This document shows positions 24,486-32,044 of a DNA stretch of 33,558 nt, piece after piece; position 1 is the first letter of the stretch; each line of letters starts with the position of its first letter. Both the position numbers and the translations under genes were made by a program. The DNA comes from CANIGN01 sp041391385. GTDB taxonomy: Bacteria; Bdellovibrionota; UBA2428. The stretch is taken from assembly GCA_041391385.1 (NCBI GenBank), contig JAWKOD010000008.1:1-33558 (forward strand), read 5' to 3'. The notes beneath the pieces were generated by a model, which was given only the letters and a program-made list of their open reading frames with translations, was not told where the DNA came from and made no database searches.

Positions 24486-26129
24486 TTATTCAAATTTTTC
24501 GAGTTCTGTGTGTTTTCTAAGAAGCTTTAAGCCTCTATCGATAAGCTCTTTGTGGGCCTCGTCTACGCCGCGAAGTTCTTTAAGTTCAGCGAGCGCCGTT
24601 TTAAAATATTCAGGTTCTTCTTTTCGAGTAAGGGCAAGTTCAACGAGTTCAAATCGCGAAAGCCATTCTTTGGGAAAGTCTTTTTGCAACTTTGAAAAAA
24701 CTTGATTGAGTGAACTGAGTTCAAGTTTTTTCTCGCGGATATCTCGGATCGTACCGAAAATTTCGTTGAGTGCATTTTGCTCAGGGCTCAGATTGCTTGC
24801 GTGTTCTTTGCTGGCATATTCTCCATTCCACGTGGATTTAATGTAAAGTGCACGGTCAGCGGGGCCGCCGTATACAGAGCTTACTTTTGTGGATGCAGTT
24901 GCAAGTGTGTATCCATCTGTTGTTTTTACCCATAAAAACTTTTTACCGTTTTTAAGAGTTTGTTCTTTCTCAACAGTACCTTGTACGTCTTTAGGAGAGA
25001 AAACGCCCAATTGAACTTTGAGTTTTTTGGGGAGCTTACTCATTTCAAAACCTGCAATTTCTTGATCGTTCTCGCAAAGTTGAAGAGGCCCATTTAATTG
25101 AATACTTGTAACTTCAGTGTCGCCTTTAATTCCAAAAGCCGTAACGGTACCTGAAATTTGCAAACCGCAATCTAAAACAGAAGTTGTGGTCATTTCTGAA
25201 ACACGTGCTTTACTGAGTCCAGAAATTCCTCCAGTTCTAAAGGCCATTGTCTTTGCGTAGCTTTCTAAAACGTCTCGAGCTGATTCAAAACTTGTAGCCA
25301 CATAGAGTTGTGGTTGAGGGCGCGTAATATCAAATCCCATATTCACACAGTCAGTGGTGAGGGGGACTTTGAGTACCTTTTCGTCAAAGCTATGAAAGGA
25401 TTCTCCCATAGAAGAAAGAAGACCTGCACCATAAACTTTAAAGTCTTGAGGTGTACCCACGAGACCATACTCAATAGTCCACCAAGCCATGCGAGAGAGC
25501 TGGTTGGCTTCTGAAATATAATCCACGGCAGCGAAAGCTTTTTCAAAGCCTTTTTGTGCTTCATCAATTGCGTCTTGTGTGCTGCGCGGACTCTCTTTTA
25601 CGTCAGAGAGTTTTTTGATGGCCTCATAGAGGTCCATATCTTTTTTGCTAAATATTGCTTTAACGGCGACTTCTCCGTAACTACGAACGTAATCATTGTA
25701 GTCGGGATCCGCTACAATGGGAGCATGACCTGCAGCTTCGTGCACAATGTCTGGAGCGGGGGTGTAAGCAATGTTTTCGAGTTTTCTTATCTCACATGCG
25801 ATGGGCATAATCCCCAATGCCATGAATTCCAAAAAAACTGCGGGAGGAATAAATCCCGAAACGGCGACAGCGCGCCAGCCGATTTTTTTGAGTTTTGCGT
25901 CCATTTCAGACACTAAAGGAATACGCTCAATCGAGATGCCCGTTTCCTTAAGGCCTTCAAGATATTTAGTGTGAGCCGTGTCGGCAAAGAAATCGCTCGA
26001 GATCTTCATGATAAAGCGCCACACCGAGTGGTCGATTAGAGAGTACATATCCGGTTTTTGAGTGGTGGTGTAGGGCAGGAGGTATTCGGGAATTTGGTCT
26101 AAGGCCTTTCGGATAGCTGGAGTACTCAT
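24486..26129 (-). CDS. Aromatic amino-acid (phenylalanine-type) hydroxylase with long C-terminal extension
   Basis: About 547 aa from ATG 26129; the frame is also open to a TTG at 26189. The catalytic domain (about 20-260) carries the iron facial triad: His130 and His135 in DIVHEAAGHAP and Glu220 in WWTIEYGLVG, as in tetrahydropterin-dependent Phe/Tyr/Trp hydroxylases. Other family segments: GFIPPAVFLEFMALGIMP (about 92-109) and SSMGESFHSF. Simple bacterial phenylalanine hydroxylases are about 270 aa. Here about 280 further residues follow, with a beta-rich block around VSSVYGGPADRALY and a helical end, for which I recognise no domain. Likely reaction: Phe to Tyr with O2 and a pterin, in the cytoplasm. 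Substrate specificity cannot be read from the sequence. Confidence 0.9.
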   Translation of the reverse strand: MSTPAIRKALDQIPEYLLPYTTTQKPDMYSLIDHSVWRFIMKISSDFFADTAHTKYLEGLKETGISIERIPLVSEMDAKLKKIGWRAVAVSGFIPPAVFLEFMALGIMPIACEIRKLENIAYTPAPDIVHEAAGHAPIVADPDYNDYVRSYGEVAVKAIFSKKDMDLYEAIKKLSDVKESPRSTQDAIDEAQKGFEKAFAAVDYISEANQLSRMAWWTIEYGLVGTPQDFKVYGAGLLSSMGESFHSFDEKVLKVPLTTDCVNMGFDITRPQPQLYVATSFESARDVLESYAKTMAFRTGGISGLSKARVSEMTTTSVLDCGLQISGTVTAFGIKGDTEVTSIQLNGPLQLCENDQEIAGFEMSKLPKKLKVQLGVFSPKDVQGTVEKEQTLKNGKKFLWVKTTDGYTLATASTKVSSVYGGPADRALYIKSTWNGEYASKEHASNLSPEQNALNEIFGTIRDIREKKLELSSLNQVFSKLQKDFPKEWLSRFELVELALTRKEEPEYFKTALAELKELRGVDEAHKELIDRGLKLLRKHTELEKFE

Positions 26130-26489
26130 AACCCTATTTATAGCCGCTAAAGCTGAATAGGACAGTTTTAAGGCTGAAAATCCACTCAAAGCCCCTTATG
26201 CGATGCCTCGTAAGCTTTTAGCTCCAAATATCTGAATTATTTGGCCTTATGGGTGCTTGTCAGCTCCCCTTTTAAGGGCATACGCTGGGTGCAAACGTTA
26301 TGACCGTATTTTGCTTCTGCTTTTTATTAAAAAACCGAAAAGAATCTGAAGGTTATTAACCGAATGAGCTACTTGGGGTGTCATATCAGCAGAAGAGGTG
26401 TGTATAGAGAGCCTTCGCTCGGGGTGGAACCTTGAACAGAAGATCTCGTACGGCGTGCACAGGAAGGTGACAGGGGAGCTTTTGAGCTC
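26130..26489. other. 360-nt divergent region between hydroxylase and sigma-factor genes
   Basis: Contains two small palindromes (CCCTTTTAAGGG at 26267-26278 and GGTTATTAACC at 26350-26360). A 19-codon plus-strand open frame (26300-26359, MTVFCFCFLL...) has no ribosome site. From 26436 to 26489 the sequence is clearly coding in the sigma-factor frame (see that entry). No convincing sigma70 promoter was found. Confidence 0.45.
26426..26450 (+). promoter_or_regulatory. Possible ECF-type autoregulatory promoter
   Basis: GGAAC (26426-26430), 16 nt, CGTA (26447-26450) resembles the AAC-containing -35 and CGT-type -10 of many ECF sigma-dependent promoters. It lies directly upstream of an ECF sigma gene, where autoregulation is common. 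It overlaps sequence that looks protein coding, which weakens the call. Confidence 0.3.
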
Positions 26490-26987
26490 TTGGCCAAACT
26501 CCATGCGCGTACACTTTACCGAATGGCTTTTCGGATGGTGAACAGTGCGGAAGTCGCAGAGGATGTCACTCAAGAAGCGCTCTTAAAAGCATTCCAAAAT
26601 ATTGGAAGCTTTCGAGGAGATAGCAAGTTCTCGAGTTGGCTGATTCAGATTGTCCTCAACACCGGTCGCAATGTGCTTCGGAGTCAGAATCGTAGAAACG
26701 AAACTGACATCGAGGACGAAGTGATAGCTTTCGAGCATCGCGATTACGAAAAGATTGAAGGCATGCAAGCGATGATAAAGCTTAAGCAAGCTGTAGATGA
26801 ATTGCCGCCGAGGCAAAAGATGGCCCTAGAATTGAGGCTCTTCGAAGAGTTGAGCTTTAAAGAGATAGCCACGATAATGGATTGCCCATTTGATACGGCT
26901 AAAGCAAATTATCGCCACGCTCTGATGAAACTCAGAGAGAGGTTGGCGCAAGAGGGGATAGAGATCCCCGGAGTAGAAACAGTATGA
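26490..26987 (+). CDS. ECF-type RNA polymerase sigma factor (N-terminus runs upstream of the only usable start)
   Basis: 165 aa from TTG 26490 (AGGGGAG 11 nt upstream). Region 2 is present: LYRMAFRMVNSAEVAEDVTQEALLKAF, with region 2.4-like FRGDSKFSSWLIQIVLNTGRN. Region 4 follows: ELPPRQKMALELRLFEELSFKEIA and the recognition helix DTAKANYRHALMKLRERL. This is the group IV (ECF, RpoE-like) layout. My reading of the same frame upstream gives TEDLVRRAQEGDRGAFELL (from 26436), the standard first helix of ECF sigmas. No ATG/GTG/TTG exists between it and an in-frame TGA at 26433-26435; a GTG lies three codons before that TGA (26424). The coding region is therefore probably truncated on paper by an error or an unusual start. 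It is coupled to the anti-sigma gene by an ATGA overlap. Confidence 0.92.
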   Translation: MAKLHARTLYRMAFRMVNSAEVAEDVTQEALLKAFQNIGSFRGDSKFSSWLIQIVLNTGRNVLRSQNRRNETDIEDEVIAFEHRDYEKIEGMQAMIKLKQAVDELPPRQKMALELRLFEELSFKEIATIMDCPFDTAKANYRHALMKLRERLAQEGIEIPGVETV

Positions 26988-27457
26988 ACGAAGTACAAAT
27001 GAAAACTCTTTTAAAAACTTTGAAAAAAGAAAAGCACCTCTTTTCGGTTCCTGAGCCGGATTCAGGTTTTGAAAAACGCATGATTAAATCCCTTCGCTCA
27101 ACTCCGGAGTGGAAGCGTGAGTCTTTGTGGTCCAAATTAAATGTTTTCCGTTTTGAAGTCTCTGTTTGGAGATTGGCTGGAGCAGGTATCTGCGCGGTAT
27201 TTGTAGTTGTTGGCTCATTTAAATACTTTGAGCGGACTCAGAATCGCTTTGTAAATAACGAGAACAAGCGTAGCCATCCCGAGTTGATTGCTATGATCCA
27301 GAGAGGTGGAGAGCAAGCTCTCAGCACTTGGATCAGCGTAAGTGGCGACTTAGGAGCACAGAGCGACGCTCAAATGCCAAAATATGCACCTTCTAGCGAT
27401 GCCGAGCAAAAAAGAATTCTCGCAGAGCTTGAAAAGAAGTGGGCACCCGCACTTTAA
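26984..27457 (+). CDS. Putative membrane-bound anti-sigma factor
   Basis: 157 aa. N-terminal ~60 residues are cytoplasmic and basic (LLKTLKKEKHLF...FEKRMIKSL), one TM helix lies at about 64-83 (AGAGICAVFVVVGSFKYF), and the C-terminal ~70 residues are periplasmic. No H..C..C zinc anti-sigma motif is present. Assignment rests on overlap with the sigma stop (ATGA), the single-TM topology, and a periplasmic partner gene directly after, the usual ECF operon layout. The role would be to hold the sigma factor until an envelope signal arrives. Confidence 0.72.
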   Translation: MNEVQMKTLLKTLKKEKHLFSVPEPDSGFEKRMIKSLRSTPEWKRESLWSKLNVFRFEVSVWRLAGAGICAVFVVVGSFKYFERTQNRFVNNENKRSHPELIAMIQRGGEQALSTWISVSGDLGAQSDAQMPKYAPSSDAEQKRILAELEKKWAPAL

Positions 27458-27467
27458 TAGGATTTAA

Positions 27468-27962
27468 GTGAATTGGGTGAAAACTGGAAAGTTATTTCTC
27501 TTTTTATGGGTAAATGCATTGGCTTTGGGGATTCCCTCTGCGAACGCCATTCAGCCTGAAGAGTTAGATCGAAGCGCTCAAGCGCGTTTTGAAAATCGAT
27601 TAAATGAACTTATGCTTTGGCGTCTTTCGGACGAATTGGGATTAAAGCCTCAGGATGAGCTGCAGCTCAAAAAGATTTTACGCAAATATCAAGATCAAAG
27701 AAAAAACGCACTTGTTCAACAAGAAATTCTTTTTTCTAAAATGGGGGATGCCATCAAAGAAAAGGCTCCTAAAAAGTGCCCTGAATGTTTAGTGGGTTAC
27801 GAAAAAACAATTCTCAGTGTTTCAGAGGCAAACTCACGGGAGTTTAAAGAACTCAAGAAACTCTTAGGCACAGACAAAATGCAAAAGTTTTTAGTTATTC
27901 GCAGCCAAATGACTCGAGACGTTCGCGATGCGCTCAGGCAACCTGCAACACCCGCGAAATAG
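27468..27962 (+). CDS. Periplasmic CpxP/Spy/CnrX-like helical protein with CPEC motif
   Basis: 164 aa from GTG 27468 (AGGA 5 nt upstream). Signal peptide to about residue 27 (GIPSANA|IQ), then an almost entirely helical, charged protein: WRLSDELGLKPQDELQLKKILRKYQ resembles the helix-hairpin of the Spy/CpxP/ZraP/CnrX group, whose LTxxQ-like repeat is only loosely matched. CPEC (Cys104, Cys107) lies in the loop before the last helices and could bind metal or form a redox-sensitive disulfide. As third gene of a sigma/anti-sigma unit it could be the envelope sensor, by analogy with CnrX in the CnrYXH system (inference). Confidence 0.7.
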   Translation: MNWVKTGKLFLFLWVNALALGIPSANAIQPEELDRSAQARFENRLNELMLWRLSDELGLKPQDELQLKKILRKYQDQRKNALVQQEILFSKMGDAIKEKAPKKCPECLVGYEKTILSVSEANSREFKELKKLLGTDKMQKFLVIRSQMTRDVRDALRQPATPAK

Positions 27963-28047
27963 TTTTAGCAATATTTATGGGCTTTCTCGTTCGTTATTGG
28001 AGCGGGGTTGACGCATCGCAACTTGATGGCTAGATTGCTTCTTCCTC

Positions 28048-28992
28048 GTGCGCTTTTTTTTTATATTTTTATCTGCATATACTTCACTCGGACATTGCAT
28101 TTGTTTGGATGCTTTAAGAGCTGAAATTCTCTCAGATCAAGATCGACAAGGTATCTTAACGCATGCATTTGTGGCTTCTGATAAAGGCGGGCAAGAAGCT
28201 TTGCTTGCTCTAAGGGCGACTCCTCGAGAAGCTCCTTTTGATTTTGATTTGAGCAATACTCATGACTTAAGTGAAAAGCTTTTTGATGCAAAGGATCTCT
28301 CGACAGATGCTCTTCGTCTACAACTTCAAAATATCAGTCAGTATGAGTTTATGCTTTTAAGTTTAAGGACTGGGGATAATGTCATTTTTGATGGAGAGGT
28401 TTTTAAGCTTGGAGACTTTTTAGGTCGTGGGAATACAACTCATATATGGTCCTTAGCGAATGATCCAGATAAGGTAATTCGTTTACCCTTTCTTGTTGGA
28501 GCTTTAAGACGGCCTGGCTTTGAAGGGGTGCATACTCGAAACGAATTCATGATTGGCACTTACAATGCTCTAATAAATTCTAAGAACTCTCCGGTGGTTT
28601 ATGCGCATGATGAATATTATTTTTCTGAAAGTAGAATAATGCGATACATGATTGTTCAGCGTGTAAATGGGAGCGAAACGGGTGCAGATTATATACGAAG
28701 TCTCTCAAACGGAGTCATTGATCCTGAGAGCCAAAGAAGTTCTTTTCTAAAATCCGCATTGGATGATGTTTTTAATTCTGAAGCTTCGGCTAAGTTGAAG
28801 GCTCTTATTGAAGCAATGAGGTCAGATAACTTGTTTTACCCAGATAGCGAGATTTATGCGAAAAATAACCCCCATCATCTAGGTTGGGTTGATATGAGGT
28901 TTCATATGTGGCCCTCAGGAATCCTTGCTCCTAGTAGGCAATATGTATGGGATGTCCAGTTAGAGCGATGGTTTTTGGTCGACGGAAATTAG
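28048..28992 (+). CDS. Exported protein with protein-kinase-like features
   Basis: 314 aa from GTG 28048. A hydrophobic export signal precedes CICLDAL. From about 119 the sequence reads like a kinase N-lobe: FKLGDFLGRGNTTHIW (Gly-rich loop 121-134), a beta strand KVIRLPF with Arg145 where the ATP-binding Lys would be expected, RNEFMIGTYNAL with Glu166 as a helix-C candidate, and a hinge-like YMIVQRVNG (200-208). GWVDMRFH (Asp282) could correspond to the DFG strand. No HRD catalytic loop is seen, so it may be a pseudokinase or an atypical phosphotransferase (inference). The start is uncertain: ATG 28026 in another frame encodes MARLLLPRALFF and joins this frame if one T is removed from the T9 run at 28054-28062. 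It converges with the cytochrome gene, 2 nt apart. Confidence 0.75.
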   Translation: MRFFFIFLSAYTSLGHCICLDALRAEILSDQDRQGILTHAFVASDKGGQEALLALRATPREAPFDFDLSNTHDLSEKLFDAKDLSTDALRLQLQNISQYEFMLLSLRTGDNVIFDGEVFKLGDFLGRGNTTHIWSLANDPDKVIRLPFLVGALRRPGFEGVHTRNEFMIGTYNALINSKNSPVVYAHDEYYFSESRIMRYMIVQRVNGSETGADYIRSLSNGVIDPESQRSSFLKSALDDVFNSEASAKLKALIEAMRSDNLFYPDSEIYAKNNPHHLGWVDMRFHMWPSGILAPSRQYVWDVQLERWFLVDGN

Positions 28993-28994
28993 AG

Positions 28995-31166
28995 TTATAG
29001 AGTTAAAAGATAACTGACTAAATCTTTTACTTGCGATTTCTCAGTCACACACCATGGGTGGGGTGTTTTGGGTAATGCGATATGAGATTTGGACCCCAAC
29101 TCTTTGGGACCAAACTCTTTAAGCATTTTTTGATAATCCCAATAAAAATTATTTTTATCCCAACTTACACGACTGAAATAAGCGTGTCTTTCCGTGGCGC
29201 GTGCTTGCGCGGGGGTCCCTATGGGGACTTTAAAGCTTCCTGCGTGCATGGTGTAATATTTTTTATAAAGAGCAGAACTTGAGTCACATCTTTCAGGATC
29301 AACTAAGTCTTCAAGTGATTTGACATGAGTGTCGTGCAAGAGGCCACGTTGTTGTACCCAGTAGAGGTGAGTCATCATAGAAGTTCTTATGCTTTGAGTT
29401 TCTTTTTGATAAATTGTGGGGCTAAAGTAAGTTCCAACTTTATTGAGTGGAATCATATTTTCATCACTACCTGTTCCAAAGTTTGTACTGTGGCACCCAA
29501 GACAGCTATTAGCATATACTTCTTTTCCACGTTCCAGTCGTGATGCAAGAAGTGGGTATTCTTCTTTTTCAGAGTAAATGAAATTTTGTTCAGAAACATT
29601 ATCCACTTCGCTTAGAAGCTTATTTTCTTTTAACCAACGATAGAGACCTAAGTGTTGCAGGAGATGATCGTCTTTGTTGAGAGTGGTCATGTAGGCCGTG
29701 AGTGATTTTAATGGCTCAGCAAACATGGCACCTATGGCACCATCGGGTTCCTCGGAATGGATGTATGATCCCTCAAAGCCTGCATAAAATTCTGTATGTG
29801 AGAGTGATCTGCGTAGAGGTGTGTGCGTAGTTACATTAGGAATCGCAATGGGAGAAAATAAAAAGTCGTTGTGATACGGAGAGTGTGTATCGAGTGAAGA
29901 GCGAACAATGCTGTGTTCCCCTGCTCCATTGGGTATATGGTAGATCAGCATCGATTTGTCGGCGTCTTTGATGCCTACTTCTTCGCCCTTTATGCCTTCA
30001 AACTTCGATAGAACAGCCCATTTAAGAGACCAGTTGGGATTGGGGAGGCCTGGAAAAATTTTAGTAATTTTTTTTCCATCTTTTGCTGGGTAGGAGATTT
30101 GCATCCCGTGGCAAGAGGCACAGCTAAAACCAATCCAATGGCCTTTGATTCCTGTTTTCGGAGAAAGAGAGCTTGCGTAGATGTAACCTGCATATCCAGT
30201 TGGGTTTGTTTCACCTGAGTAAAGTTGTCTTCCGCCGACAACACTTGTGAGCGGATTGGGGATTGGGTAAGGATCGAATTCTACTTTTTCTCGAACAACT
30301 TTTGGAACATCTACTGAAGAGTTAACGGGAATTGCACCAAACAAAGTTTCTGGGTCAGCCTTTTTGCCAGTTATGGGATCAGTGGCTTTTCCTTGCATGA
30401 CTTCAGTCCAGTCCTGGCCACGAGCATTATGAACAGCGCCAATGTTAAAGTCATAAGACCAGAATATTTTTTCGCCCGCTGCAACTCGGCTCTTAAAGTA
30501 TTTATTTTCAATAACAACATCTACAGGGTTACTGAGTTTAGGTTCGGATAATTTTGATACAACATCAGATTGATGGCTAAACTCTCCATGTACTCGTTCT
30601 GTATTGGGGTTCCAAACAGAGTGGGGTCGATTGCTCATGGTAAGGGAAGGGTTCGAGTCTATTCTTTTTTGTACGGAAACAACAAGTGGACCACGATCTG
30701 TTGTCCCAGGTACTTTAAATATAATTTTGTTGTTGTTCCAATTGAGAACTTCTTTCTTCCAAGAATCATAAATTTCGTTCACTTCAAAAAAGTGTGCTGT
30801 CTTAACGTTCACGTGCCCGCGATACATGGTGAGGTCGCTTTCAATGGCTCGCGCTCGGCCCACAAGAATTTTTGAATAATCCACGTTTAGACCTTGGCCA
30901 AGTCCACTGCCGATGATTTCAAGGGTTTCACCTGCTATGAGTGTTGGAGCGCTAAAGCCCTCTTGCCAAATGACTTTGCCGTTGCGGAGAATTTTTTCGA
31001 TATGAGGATCTGGAAAGCTTTCTGCAGATTCACGGCGCTGCTCTTCGAGTCCGAAATTTATTGGAGGAGTTCCATCGCGATCAAGTTCAGGGTTTTCGCA
31101 TTTAGAGACGCCCATGAGTATTGAGAAACTAAGAGTAAAGAATAAAAATTGGAATGAGTTTTTCAA
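28995..31166 (-). CDS. Di-haem c-type cytochrome with N-terminal IPT/TIG-like domain
   Basis: 723 aa from TTG 31166. An export signal (SFQFLFFTLSFSILMGVSKC) ends at Cys23, but Lys before the Cys makes a lipobox doubtful. Residues about 72-166 (APTLIAGETLEIIGSGLG through KIIFKVPGTTDRGPLVVSV) have the opening and closing strands of an IPT/TIG immunoglobulin-like domain. Two haem-c sites follow: CASCH (349-353) and CLGCH (555-559), about 206 residues apart. Size and haem spacing recall RoxA-type and MauG/cytochrome-c-peroxidase-like di-haem proteins, but I cannot place the family firmly. It is probably a periplasmic or surface redox enzyme needing the Ccm machinery. An unbroken run of seven G immediately precedes the start. 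Confidence 0.85.
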   Translation of the reverse strand: MKNSFQFLFFTLSFSILMGVSKCENPELDRDGTPPINFGLEEQRRESAESFPDPHIEKILRNGKVIWQEGFSAPTLIAGETLEIIGSGLGQGLNVDYSKILVGRARAIESDLTMYRGHVNVKTAHFFEVNEIYDSWKKEVLNWNNNKIIFKVPGTTDRGPLVVSVQKRIDSNPSLTMSNRPHSVWNPNTERVHGEFSHQSDVVSKLSEPKLSNPVDVVIENKYFKSRVAAGEKIFWSYDFNIGAVHNARGQDWTEVMQGKATDPITGKKADPETLFGAIPVNSSVDVPKVVREKVEFDPYPIPNPLTSVVGGRQLYSGETNPTGYAGYIYASSLSPKTGIKGHWIGFSCASCHGMQISYPAKDGKKITKIFPGLPNPNWSLKWAVLSKFEGIKGEEVGIKDADKSMLIYHIPNGAGEHSIVRSSLDTHSPYHNDFLFSPIAIPNVTTHTPLRRSLSHTEFYAGFEGSYIHSEEPDGAIGAMFAEPLKSLTAYMTTLNKDDHLLQHLGLYRWLKENKLLSEVDNVSEQNFIYSEKEEYPLLASRLERGKEVYANSCLGCHSTNFGTGSDENMIPLNKVGTYFSPTIYQKETQSIRTSMMTHLYWVQQRGLLHDTHVKSLEDLVDPERCDSSSALYKKYYTMHAGSFKVPIGTPAQARATERHAYFSRVSWDKNNFYWDYQKMLKEFGPKELGSKSHIALPKTPHPWCVTEKSQVKDLVSYLLTL

Positions 31167-31172
31167 GAAGCT

Positions 31173-31180
31173 ACCCCCCC
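31173..31180 (-). promoter_or_regulatory. Homopolymeric G7 tract at ribosome-binding distance from the cytochrome TTG start
   Basis: On the coding strand seven consecutive G (31180-31174) then TAGCTTC and the TTG start. The G-run is the only Shine-Dalgarno-like sequence available, with 7-nt spacing. Homopolymers slip in replication, so its length could vary between cells. Confidence 0.4.
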
Positions 31181-31317
31181 GGTATAATGATTATTTTAAA
31201 TGAAAGGTATGATTTCGAATACAACGCGGAACACAAGAGCCTTTCTTTTAAAGTGTGGGTATATGGCCTATGGGATAGGGGGGAATAGTTCGAGCGTTAG
31301 AGCTTTAATGGTCAGAG

Positions 31318-31926
31318 TTAATCTGCTGATTCTAAAGCGAAATTAAGTAAAAATTTACCGCGCACGTAGGCTCGTCCCAAGTAAAGTCTCTCATTAACTT
31401 TTCTCATTTCATCGCGAATAGCGACGCCTTGAGTGTTCGCTAGCCAATCAACATTTGGATTGTAACCGTCAATATCTTGGTTGTTTCTATAGTCGATAAC
31501 AATTGAAAGCTTTGTTGGGTCAAAAAGACTTTGACCATAAAACACATGAGCTGGGAACATGAGTTTATTTTTAACTATTTTATTAAAGAGAATAGCTTCA
31601 TTTGAGTTTTCTCTATAGAAAACTTTCCCCTTCCAAATTCTTTCTAGGTAGAATTCTTCTGCTTCATTAAGATCTATTGGAAGAATCGAAAGAATTTTTT
31701 CAAAAATTGTTGAGTTGGGTAATTGTACTTTTCCATTAAAGTCACCATCAGGAATAATAGGCCCCGCGTTGATGTTTTTGTAAAAGGTGTCGAGTTGATT
31801 CTGCGAACATCTATCAAAACTCCTGGCTTTGAGTGATTGAGGTTTGGAGAGATCACATTTTTTAAAAATACTCCCAAGTGCAGTATTGAGATTTATAAAT
31901 AAGAGAAATGGGAATATTTGTTTCAT
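31318..31926 (-). CDS. Exported protein of unknown function
   Basis: About 202 aa from ATG 31926 (an ATG at 31938 adds four residues; neither has a clear ribosome site). Signal peptide MKQIFPFLLFINLNTALG. Mature part: RIWKGKVFYRE, KLMFPAHVFYGQSLFDP, LSIVIDYRNN, then IRDEMRKVNERLYLGRAYVRG. The order K..FYG.S..D...I.IDY...RDE+R.+...LYLGRAY is strongly patterned and looks like a conserved domain, possibly of the DUF4334 type, but I am unsure. Two cysteines (KKCDLS, DRCSQ) near the N-terminus. It lies upstream of the cytochrome gene on the same strand, with a 151-nt gap. Confidence 0.75.
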   Translation of the reverse strand: MKQIFPFLLFINLNTALGSIFKKCDLSKPQSLKARSFDRCSQNQLDTFYKNINAGPIIPDGDFNGKVQLPNSTIFEKILSILPIDLNEAEEFYLERIWKGKVFYRENSNEAILFNKIVKNKLMFPAHVFYGQSLFDPTKLSIVIDYRNNQDIDGYNPNVDWLANTQGVAIRDEMRKVNERLYLGRAYVRGKFLLNFALESAD

Positions 31927-32044
31927 CGATACAGACATGATGAGTGTTATTATATGGAGCTTTGCAGGGAGCTCTACATTTGTTTGTTGACACGCATTCG
32001 GGAGACCTTCAGCAAAAGTGTTAAAATCTGTTACTTTATCAATT

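Noticed and set aside
26300..26359. 19-codon open frame MTVFCFCFLL... with several Phe upstream of the sigma gene, suggestive of a Phe leader peptide near a Phe hydroxylase gene
   Set aside because: It is on the opposite strand to the hydroxylase, has no ribosome site, and no attenuator/antiterminator pair follows.
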